Assembly: GCF_000380505.1 (NCBI RefSeq)
Contig: NZ_AQYH01000005.1
Span: 62,001 to 126,000, forward strand
Direction: 5' to 3'
DNA length: 64,000 nucleotides
Source: Kaistia granuli DSM 23481
GTDB taxonomy: Bacteria; Pseudomonadota; Alphaproteobacteria; Rhizobiales; Kaistiaceae
The position numbers were made by a program, and so were the translations under genes. The notes beneath the pieces were generated by a model, which saw only the letters and a list, made by a program, of their open reading frames with translations, was not told where the DNA came from and ran no database searches. Below are positions 56,889 to 64,000 of this stretch, one piece after another (position 1 is the stretch's first letter; each line of letters opens with the position of its first letter).

Positions 56889-59171
56889 TTAGCCGCCCAC
56901 GTTGAAGGCCGCCAGTGCCGCCATGTTGACGATATCGCTGTCGCGCGCGCCGAGCGACAGGATCTGCACCGGCTTGTCGAGGCCAACCAGCAGCGGGCCG
57001 ATCACGGTGGCGCCGCCCAGCTCCTGCAGCATCTTGGTCGAGATCGAGGCCGAGTGGAACGCCGGCATGACCAGGACATTGGCCGGGCCCGACAGGCGAC
57101 AGAACGGATAGGCCGCCATAGCCTTCGCGTTCAGCGCGACATCGGCCGCCATCTCGCCGTCGAACTCGAAGCCGACGCGCCGCCGCTCGAGGATCTGCAC
57201 CGCCTCGCGGACATGGCGCGAACGCTCGCTTTCGGGCTGGCCGAAGGTCGAATAGGCCAGCATGGCGACGCGCGGTTCGTAGCCGAGACGCTTGGCGACG
57301 CCGGCCGCCTCGACCGCGATGTCGGCCAGTTCCTCGCCCGACGGCATGTCGTGCACGGCGGTATCGGCGACGACCACGGTCCGGCCCCGGATCAGGGCGA
57401 TCGAAACGCCGATGACGCGATGACCCGGCCGTGTATCGATGACCTTGCGGACATCGCTGAGCACGGTGGAGTAGTTGCGCGTCACGCCGGACACCATGGC
57501 GTCGGCATCGCCGAGCGCCACCATGGTGGCACCGAAATAGTTGCGGTCGGTGTTAATCAGGCGCTGGCTGTCGCGATGCAGGTAGCCCTGGCGCTGCAGG
57601 CGCGCATAGAGGAAGTCGATATAGGCCGGGTTGCGCTTCGACAGCCGCGCATTGTGGATCTCCATGCCGTCCGACAGCTCGATGCCGGCATTCGCCGCCG
57701 TCTCGCGGATGATGTCCTCGCGGCCGATCAGGATCGCCGTGCCGAGTTCCTGCGACACGAAGCTGGCGGCGGCGCGGATTACCTGCTCTTCCTCGCCCTC
57801 GGCGAAGACGACGCGCTTCGGATTGCGGCGGACGCGCTCATAGATGCGCGCCAGCGTGCCGACGATCGGATCGCGGCGGGCCGAGAGCTGGATCTTGTAG
57901 GCGGCCATGTCCTCGATCGGCTTGCCGGCGACGCCACTGTCCATCGCGGCCTGGGCCACGGCGGCCGGGATGTCCGACAAGAGGCGCGGATCGAACGGCA
58001 CGGGAATGATGTAGTGCGGGCCGAAACGCGGCCGGACGCCCTGATAGGCGGCGGCGACCTCGTCGGGAACGTCCTTGCGGGCCAGCGCGGCAAGCGCGTT
58101 GGCCGCCGCGATCTTCATGTCCTCGTTGATCGTCGTGGCGCGGACGTCGAGCGCGCCACGGAAGATGTAGGGGAAGCCGAGGACGTTGTTGACCTGGTTC
58201 GGATAGTCGGAGCGGCCGGTCGCCATGATGGCGTCGTCGCGGATCTCGGCCACTTCCTCGGGCGTGATCTCCGGATCGGGATTGGCCATGGCGAAGATGA
58301 TCGGCTTCGGCGCCATGGAGCGGACCATGTCGGGCGTCAGCGCGCCCTTGGCCGAGACGCCGAAGAAGATGTCGGCGCCCTTCATGGCGTCTTCGAGCGT
58401 GCGCGCCTCGGTCGCCGTCGCATGCGCCGTCTTCCACTGGTTCATGCCCTCGGTGCGGCCCTGGTAGACCACGCCCTTGGTGTCGCAGAGCAGCACGTTC
58501 TCCGCCGGCATGCCCATCGCCTTGACCAGCTCGATGCAGGCGATGCCAGCCGCGCCGGCGCCGTTGCAAACGAGGCGGGTGGTCTTGATGTCGCGTCCGG
58601 TCAGGTGCAGCGCGTTGATCATGCCGGCGGTGGCGATGATGGCGGTGCCGTGCTGGTCGTCATGGAAGACGGGGATGTCCATCAGCTCGCGCAGGCGGCT
58701 TTCGATGATGAAGCAGTCCGGCGCCTTGATGTCTTCCAGATTGATGCCGCCGAAGGACGGGCCGAGATAGCGGACCGAGTTGACGAAGGCGTCGACGTCT
58801 TCGGTGTCGAGCTCGAGATCGATCGAGTCGATATCGGCGAAGCGCTTGAAGAGGACTGCCTTGCCCTCCATCACCGGCTTCGAGGCGAGCGGGCCGAGAT
58901 TGCCGAGGCCGAGAATGGCGGTGCCGTTCGAAATCACGGCCACCATGTTGCCGCGCGTCGTGTAGTCATAGGCGAGCGCCGGGTCCTCGGCGATCGCCTT
59001 GACCGGCACGGCGACGCCGGGCGAATAGGCGAGCGACAGGTCGCGCTGCGTCGCCATCGGCTTGGTGGGGGTGATTTCCAGTTTTCCGGGCCGCCCCTGG
59101 GCGTGGAAGTCCAGCGCCTCCTTGTCGGTCAGCACGGGGCCGCTCTTGGCGGGGCGTTTGGTTTCGGTCAT
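56889..59171 (-). CDS. maeB: NADP-dependent malic enzyme with phosphotransacetylase-like domain
   Basis: Oxidatively decarboxylates malate to pyruvate with NADP, supplying NADPH and balancing C4 carbon. The 760-residue MaeB form has the malic enzyme domain first ([31 protein letters not shown] and [17 protein letters not shown]). A C-terminal phosphotransacetylase-like domain follows ([27 protein letters not shown]), thought to be regulatory (acetyl-CoA response). The Met at 59171 gives the usual N-terminus; a longer frame upstream is open. Divergent from mutS, as in other Rhizobiales. Confidence 0.96.
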   Translation of the reverse strand: MTETKRPAKSGPVLTDKEALDFHAQGRPGKLEITPTKPMATQRDLSLAYSPGVAVPVKAIAEDPALAYDYTTRGNMVAVISNGTAILGLGNLGPLASKPVMEGKAVLFKRFADIDSIDLELDTEDVDAFVNSVRYLGPSFGGINLEDIKAPDCFIIESRLRELMDIPVFHDDQHGTAIIATAGMINALHLTGRDIKTTRLVCNGAGAAGIACIELVKAMGMPAENVLLCDTKGVVYQGRTEGMNQWKTAHATATEARTLEDAMKGADIFFGVSAKGALTPDMVRSMAPKPIIFAMANPDPEITPEEVAEIRDDAIMATGRSDYPNQVNNVLGFPYIFRGALDVRATTINEDMKIAAANALAALARKDVPDEVAAAYQGVRPRFGPHYIIPVPFDPRLLSDIPAAVAQAAMDSGVAGKPIEDMAAYKIQLSARRDPIVGTLARIYERVRRNPKRVVFAEGEEEQVIRAAASFVSQELGTAILIGREDIIRETAANAGIELSDGMEIHNARLSKRNPAYIDFLYARLQRQGYLHRDSQRLINTDRNYFGATMVALGDADAMVSGVTRNYSTVLSDVRKVIDTRPGHRVIGVSIALIRGRTVVVADTAVHDMPSGEELADIAVEAAGVAKRLGYEPRVAMLAYSTFGQPESERSRHVREAVQILERRRVGFEFDGEMAADVALNAKAMAAYPFCRLSGPANVLVMPAFHSASISTKMLQELGGATVIGPLLVGLDKPVQILSLGARDSDIVNMAALAAFNVGG

Positions 59172-59324
59172 GGATTGGAGCTCGGCGTGGGGCGTTTCCG
59201 GGGCGGACGGCATTCGCCGTCTCAAAATGCGGACAGCGACGATATCACCGGTTTCTGTGATCTCAAGCATGCCGATCACGCACGCGAGGGTGAAACACCT
59301 TCAACGTTTTGCTAGCGTCCCGCC

Positions 59325-62039
59325 ATGCTCGAAACCCGACCCACGCCCGACGCCTCGCTCCCCCGGCCCACACCGATGATGGAGCAGTATGTCGAGATCA
59401 AAAGCGCCAATCCGGGCAGCCTGCTTTTCTACCGGATGGGCGACTTCTACGAACTGTTCTTCGGCGACGCCGAGATCGCCTCGCGGGCGCTCGGCATCAC
59501 GCTGACCAAGCGCGGCAAGCATCTCGGCGAGGACATCCCGATGTGCGGCGTGCCGGTGCATGCCGCCAATGATTATCTGCAGAAGCTGATCTCGCTCGGC
59601 CACCGGGTCGCCGTCTGCGAGCAGCAGGAAGATCCGGCCGAGGCGAAGAAGCGCGGCGGCAAGTCGGTGGTGAAGCGCGGCGTCGTCCGTCTCGTCACGC
59701 CGGGCACGCTGACCGAGGACACGCTGCTCGACGCCGGTCGCAACAACTACCTGGCCGCCGTGGCGCGCCTGCGCGGTGGCGCCGCCGACGGCGGCGACCG
59801 CTTCGCCATTGCCTGGATCGACATCTCGACCGGCGATTTCCGCCTGGCCGAAACCGACCAGCTGCGCCTCTCCGCCGATGTCGCCCGCGTCGACCCGCGC
59901 GAATTGCTGGTGCCGGACAGCTTCTTCGCGGATGAGGAACTCGGTCCGTTCGTGCGCGAGCTGCCGGTCGCCGTGACGCCGCTGCCCGGCGCCTTCTTCG
60001 ACGGCTCCACCGCCGGTACGCGGCTCGCCGCCTATTTCGGCGTCGGCACGCTGGACGGCATCGGCTCGTTCACCCGCGTCGAGCTCTCGGCCGCGGCCGC
60101 GGCGCTCGCCTATGTCGAGAAGACGCAGATCAGCGAGCGACCGCCGCTCGCCCGGCCGATCCGCGAGAGCGACGGCGCCGTCATGCTGATCGACGCGGCG
60201 ACGCGCGCCAATCTGGAGCTGGTGCGGACTCTTTCCGGCGAGCGGCGCGGCAGCCTGCTCGCCGCCATCGACCGGACAGTGACGGGCGCCGGCTCGCGCC
60301 TGCTGGCCGAGCGGCTCGCCAGCCCCTCGACCGATCCGGCGCTGATCGAGCGCCGGCTCGATGCGCTCGACCACATGCTGAAGCTCGGGCGACGCCGCGC
60401 CGTTATCCGCGAGGCGCTCGGCGCCAGCCCGGATCTTGCCCGCGCGCTCTCCCGCCTGACACTCAATCGCGGCGGTCCGCGCGATCTCGCCGGCATCCGC
60501 TACTCGCTCGACGCGGCAGCCCGGCTGGCCGGCGTGCTGGGCGAGGATGACACGGCGTTGCCGGATGAACTGGCGGCGGCGCGCGCCGCACTCGCCAGCG
60601 CCCCGCATGATCTCGCAACCGAACTGGCGGGGGCGCTCGCCGACGAATTGCCGCTCTTGAAGCGCGACGGCGGCTTCGTCCGCGCCGGCTATGATGAGGA
60701 TCTCGACACCACGCGGGCCCTGCGCGACGAAAGCCGGCAGGTGATCGCCGGCCTGCAGGCGACCTATGCGTCCGAGACCGACATCAAGGCGCTGAAGATC
60801 AAGCACAACAACGTGCTCGGCTATTTCATCGAGGTGCCGCAGCAGCATGGCGAGCGCCTGCTCGGCGCCGATTTCGCCGGCCGCTATATCCATCGCCAGA
60901 CCATGGCCGGCGCGATGCGCTTCATCACCACCGAGCTTGCCGACCTGGAGGCGAAGATCGCCTCGGCCGGCGACCGGGCGCTGGCGATCGAGCAGGCGAC
61001 CTTCGATGCGCTGCTCGCCCATGTCGTCGGTGTCTCGGATTCGTTGCGCGCCGTTGCCGCCGCTCTGGCGGTCATCGACGTCACGGCGGCGCTGGCGACC
61101 CTCGCCGAGACTGACAACTACGCCCGGCCGGTGGTCGACCGCTCGCTCGCCTTCGCCATCGAAGGCGGCCGCCATCCCGTCGTCGAGCAGGCGCTGAAGC
61201 GCGACAACGGCGCCGCCTTCGTCGCCAATGGTTGCGACCTCGGCGCCCGCAAGGAAGGCAATCCGGGCCTGATCTGGCTGATCACCGGTCCCAACATGGC
61301 CGGTAAGTCGACTTTCCTGCGCCAGAACGGCCTGATCGCCATCCTGGCGCAGATCGGCTCCTACGTTCCGGCCGACAGCGCCCATCTCGGCATCGTCGAC
61401 CGGCTGTTCAGCCGCGTGGGTGCTGCCGACGATCTCGCGCGCGGCCGTTCGACCTTCATGGTCGAGATGGTCGAGACGGCGGCGATCCTCAATCAGGCGA
61501 CCGAGCGCTCGCTGGTCATCCTGGACGAGATCGGCCGCGGCACGGCGACCTTCGACGGCCTGTCGATCGCCTGGGCGGCGATCGAGCATCTGCACGAGGT
61601 CAACCGCGCCCGCGGCCTGTTCGCGACGCACTATCACGAGCTGACGGCGCTGTCGCAGCGGCTCGACCGGCTGGAGAATGCCACCGTCCGCGTCAAGGAA
61701 TGGAACGGCGACGTCGTCTTCCTGCACGAGATCGTCGCCGGCGCCGCCGACCGTTCCTATGGCATCCAGGTGGCGAAGCTCGCCGGATTGCCGGCCTCCG
61801 TGGTGGCGCGCGCCCGCGATGTGCTCTCGCATCTCGAGGAAACCGACCGCAAATCGCCGGCCGCGACGCTGATCGACGACCTGCCGCTATTTGCCGCGCT
61901 GGCGGCCAAACCGCAGCCTGTCGTGGCGGAAGACCCGCTCGGACCGGTGCTCGACGGGTTGCAGCCGGACGAAATGACCCCGCGCCAGGCGCTGGAGGCG
62001 CTCTACAGCCTGAAAGCCGTGCGGGCGCAGAAGCGCTGA
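59325..62039 (+). CDS. mutS: DNA mismatch repair protein MutS
   Basis: Recognises mismatches and starts repair. The 904-residue protein has the N-terminal mismatch-binding domain with the Phe-x-Glu contact in [11 protein letters not shown], then connector, lever and clamp domains. The C-terminal ABC-type ATPase has Walker [15 protein letters not shown] and the Walker B region [17 protein letters not shown], followed by the helix-turn-helix dimer segment ([17 protein letters not shown]). Start ATG at 59325 is 154 bp from maeB. glnD follows in the same direction. Confidence 0.98.
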   Translation: MLETRPTPDASLPRPTPMMEQYVEIKSANPGSLLFYRMGDFYELFFGDAEIASRALGITLTKRGKHLGEDIPMCGVPVHAANDYLQKLISLGHRVAVCEQQEDPAEAKKRGGKSVVKRGVVRLVTPGTLTEDTLLDAGRNNYLAAVARLRGGAADGGDRFAIAWIDISTGDFRLAETDQLRLSADVARVDPRELLVPDSFFADEELGPFVRELPVAVTPLPGAFFDGSTAGTRLAAYFGVGTLDGIGSFTRVELSAAAAALAYVEKTQISERPPLARPIRESDGAVMLIDAATRANLELVRTLSGERRGSLLAAIDRTVTGAGSRLLAERLASPSTDPALIERRLDALDHMLKLGRRRAVIREALGASPDLARALSRLTLNRGGPRDLAGIRYSLDAAARLAGVLGEDDTALPDELAAARAALASAPHDLATELAGALADELPLLKRDGGFVRAGYDEDLDTTRALRDESRQVIAGLQATYASETDIKALKIKHNNVLGYFIEVPQQHGERLLGADFAGRYIHRQTMAGAMRFITTELADLEAKIASAGDRALAIEQATFDALLAHVVGVSDSLRAVAAALAVIDVTAALATLAETDNYARPVVDRSLAFAIEGGRHPVVEQALKRDNGAAFVANGCDLGARKEGNPGLIWLITGPNMAGKSTFLRQNGLIAILAQIGSYVPADSAHLGIVDRLFSRVGAADDLARGRSTFMVEMVETAAILNQATERSLVILDEIGRGTATFDGLSIAWAAIEHLHEVNRARGLFATHYHELTALSQRLDRLENATVRVKEWNGDVVFLHEIVAGAADRSYGIQVAKLAGLPASVVARARDVLSHLEETDRKSPAATLIDDLPLFAALAAKPQPVVAEDPLGPVLDGLQPDEMTPRQALEALYSLKAVRAQKR

Positions 62040-62140
62040 CCGGGCCGGCAGGGGCGAGCGGGGGCGGGCCACTATTGGCGCGGTCCTGAAAAGCGGTTTA
62101 CGCTTTGCTCCCCTGCCACGACCCAGAGCCGATCGCCTCC

Positions 62141-64000
62141 ATGACCAGAACCGAGACAGCGCTCCTCGACGGCTCGCCGCTCGCGGCGGAACTGCACGCG
62201 TTGGCATCCGGTCTCGACAAGTCGGCCTTGCGGTCGGCGGTGCTCGCCCATCTGAAGCAGGGGATGAAGGCCGGCCGGGCCGAGGCCGAGGCGCAGCTGA
62301 TCGCCGACGGCCATGGCAGCGATTGCGCGCGCCGGCTGTCGAACCTGCAGGACGAGGTGATCGGCGCGATCTACGAGGTCGCGGTTCGCCACATCTATCC
62401 GGCCGAGAACCCGACCTCGGCCGAGCGCATGGCGCTGGTCGCCGTCGGCGGCTATGGCCGCGGCATGCTGGCGCCCGGCTCCGACATCGACCTGCTGTTC
62501 GTCCTGCCCTACAAGCAGACGCCCTGGGGCGAGAGCGTCGTCGAATTCGTGCTCTACATGCTGTGGGATCTCGGCCTCAAGGTCGGCCACGCCACCCGCA
62601 ATGTCGACGAATGCATCCGCCTGTCGCGTGGCGACATGACGATCCGCACGGCGATCCTCGAATCCCGCTTCCTCTGGGGCGACCAGCATCTCTTCGACGA
62701 ATTGACCCAGCGCTTCGATACCGAGGTGGTCAAGGGAACCGGGCCGGAATTCATCGCCGCCAAGCTCGCCGAGCGGGACGATCGCCATCGGCGCCAGGGC
62801 GCCTCGCGCTATCTGGTCGAGCCGAACGTGAAGGAAGGCAAAGGCGGCCTCAGGGACCTGCACACGCTGTTCTGGATCGCCAAATATTTCTACCGCGTCC
62901 GCTCCGGCGACGCGCTGGTCGAGGCGGGGCTGTTCTCCCGCTCCGAGCTGGCGCTGTTCCGCAAGTCGGAGGATTTCCTCTGGTCGGTGCGCTGCCATCT
63001 GCACTTCCTGACCGGGCGGCCGGAGGAGCGGCTTTCCTTCGACGTCCAGCGCGAGATGGCGGTGCGTCTGGGCTACACCTCGCATCCGGGCATGAAGGAT
63101 GTCGAGCGCTTCATGAAGCACTACTTCCTGGTCGCCAAGGATGTCGGCGACCTGACGATGATCTTCTGCGCCGGCCTCGAGGAGGAGAACGCCAAGCCGA
63201 CGCCGCTCCTGAACCGGTTCTTCCAGTTCGGCGCCCGCCGCCGCCACCGCAAGATCCCCGGCTCGAGCGATTTCGTCGTCGAGCATGACCGCATCAACAT
63301 GGCGTCGGCCGACGTCTTCAAGCGCGATCCGGTCAATCTGATCCGCATCTTCCATCTCGCCGACAAATATGACCTCGCCTTCCATCCCGACGCGATGAAG
63401 CAGGTGACGCGTTCGCTGAAGCTGATTGACGGCAAGCTGCGCGACGATCCCGAGGCGAACCGGCTGTTCCTGGAGCTGGTGGCGTCGCGCAACCAGCCGG
63501 AAGTCGTGCTGCGGCGGATGAACGAGGCGGGCGTGCTCGGCCGCTTCGTGCCGGATTTCGGCAAGGTCGTCGCGATGATGCAGTTCAACATGTACCACCA
63601 CTATACGGTGGACGAGCACCTGATCCGCTCGATCGGCGTGCTGTCGGAGATCGACGGCGGCGACCGCGGCAGCGAGCATCCGCTCGCCAACACGGTGATG
63701 CCGACGATCCAGGACCGGACGCCGCTATTCGTCGCGATGTTCCTGCATGATGTCGCCAAGGGGCGGCCGGAGGATCATTCGATCGCCGGCGCCCGCGTGG
63801 CGCGCAAGCTCGGGCCGCGCTTCGGGCTGTCGCCGGCGCAGACCGAGACGGTCGCCTGGCTGATCGAGCACCACCTGCTGATGAGCATGACGGCGCAGTC
63901 GCGCGATCTCGGCGACCGCAAGACGATCCAGGATTTCGCGGCCGTCGTGCAGAGCCTCGACCGGCTGAAGATGCTGATGGTGCTGACCATCGCCGACATC
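62141..64000 (+). CDS. glnD: Bifunctional uridylyltransferase/uridylyl-removing enzyme GlnD, 3'-truncated by the window edge
   Basis: Senses glutamine and adds UMP to, or removes it from, the PII proteins, the top of nitrogen control. The frame is open from ATG 62141 to the last base, giving the first 620 residues of a protein usually over 900 long. The nucleotidyltransferase motif [18 protein letters not shown] (Asp115 and Asp117) lies near residue 103. [14 protein letters not shown] is the GlnD-specific segment. The HD domain has FLHDVAKG (His536, Asp537) and WLIEHHLLM. The two C-terminal ACT domains must lie beyond the window. It follows mutS by 101 bp. Confidence 0.96.
   Translation, partial: MTRTETALLDGSPLAAELHALASGLDKSALRSAVLAHLKQGMKAGRAEAEAQLIADGHGSDCARRLSNLQDEVIGAIYEVAVRHIYPAENPTSAERMALVAVGGYGRGMLAPGSDIDLLFVLPYKQTPWGESVVEFVLYMLWDLGLKVGHATRNVDECIRLSRGDMTIRTAILESRFLWGDQHLFDELTQRFDTEVVKGTGPEFIAAKLAERDDRHRRQGASRYLVEPNVKEGKGGLRDLHTLFWIAKYFYRVRSGDALVEAGLFSRSELALFRKSEDFLWSVRCHLHFLTGRPEERLSFDVQREMAVRLGYTSHPGMKDVERFMKHYFLVAKDVGDLTMIFCAGLEEENAKPTPLLNRFFQFGARRRHRKIPGSSDFVVEHDRINMASADVFKRDPVNLIRIFHLADKYDLAFHPDAMKQVTRSLKLIDGKLRDDPEANRLFLELVASRNQPEVVLRRMNEAGVLGRFVPDFGKVVAMMQFNMYHHYTVDEHLIRSIGVLSEIDGGDRGSEHPLANTVMPTIQDRTPLFVAMFLHDVAKGRPEDHSIAGARVARKLGPRFGLSPAQTETVAWLIEHHLLMSMTAQSRDLGDRKTIQDFAAVVQSLDRLKMLMVLTIADI

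Overview
The window is a 64-kb piece of a GC-rich alphaproteobacterial chromosome, most likely from the Hyphomicrobiales (Rhizobiales). The evidence is gene order: leuS-lptE-holA facing parB-parA-rsmG-mnmG-mnmE, hemE beside the DUF299 kinase/pyrophosphorylase gene, secB/TimA/MltA/Smr, hslVU-hisB-hisHAFE, dnaK-dnaJ-pmtA, and maeB-mutS-glnD. I cannot name the genus. The sequence is almost entirely core housekeeping. There is no prophage, CRISPR array, rRNA or tRNA gene, and no intact insertion sequence.

Origin region (1-22 kb). The 346-bp hemE/DUF299 gap at 14564-14909 has the hallmarks of the chromosomal replication origin described at the same gene junction in Caulobacter and Sinorhizobium. 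It holds two perfect TTAA-N7-TTAA CtrA-type sites, DnaA-box-like sequences at both edges, an AT-rich core and an inverted repeat. Genes to its left (hemE, hemJ, rho, mnmE, mnmG, rsmG, parA, parB) are mostly on the minus strand. Genes to its right (ppsR, maf, aroE, coaE, dnaQ) are on the plus strand, as expected for replichores leaving this point. Two near-perfect parS sites lie 7-9 kb to the left, next to parAB. Thus replication initiation, segregation, tRNA modification, haem synthesis and transcription termination share one neighbourhood. A thioredoxin-like YyaL gene sits between rho and mnmE.

19-33 kb. SecB, a TimA/Tim44-like membrane protein, lytic transglycosylase MltA, an Smr-domain protein and an XRE regulator come first, several with 4-bp overlaps. 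They are followed by a DUF1402 protein, the HslUV protease, and a compact histidine cluster (hisB, DUF2628, hisH, hisA, hisF, hisE). coaA, a cation-diffusion transporter, grpE and a TRIC-type channel complete the stretch.

33-46 kb. An OlsB-like acyltransferase, ComM and an unassigned 315-aa protein that may be related to class II aminoacyl-tRNA synthetases are followed by gshB. A 271-bp MITE-like element with long terminal inverted repeats and two internal hairpin arms lies directly against the yraN stop codon. Then come yraN, rsmI, a PBP-activator lipoprotein, hemW-rdgB-rph, hrcA, an NDUFA9-like protein and uppP.

46-64 kb. A glutathione S-transferase, queG, gpmA, dapB, pyrF, pmtA and dnaJ-dnaK (with a recognisable heat-shock promoter) come first. 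alkB, a nicotinamidase, a family-17 glycosyltransferase, maeB, mutS and the start of glnD follow. The first gene (leuS) is cut at its 5' end and the last (glnD) at its 3' end. The most interesting items are the origin with its CtrA sites, the folded mobile-element remnant and the orphan protein at 35415-36362.
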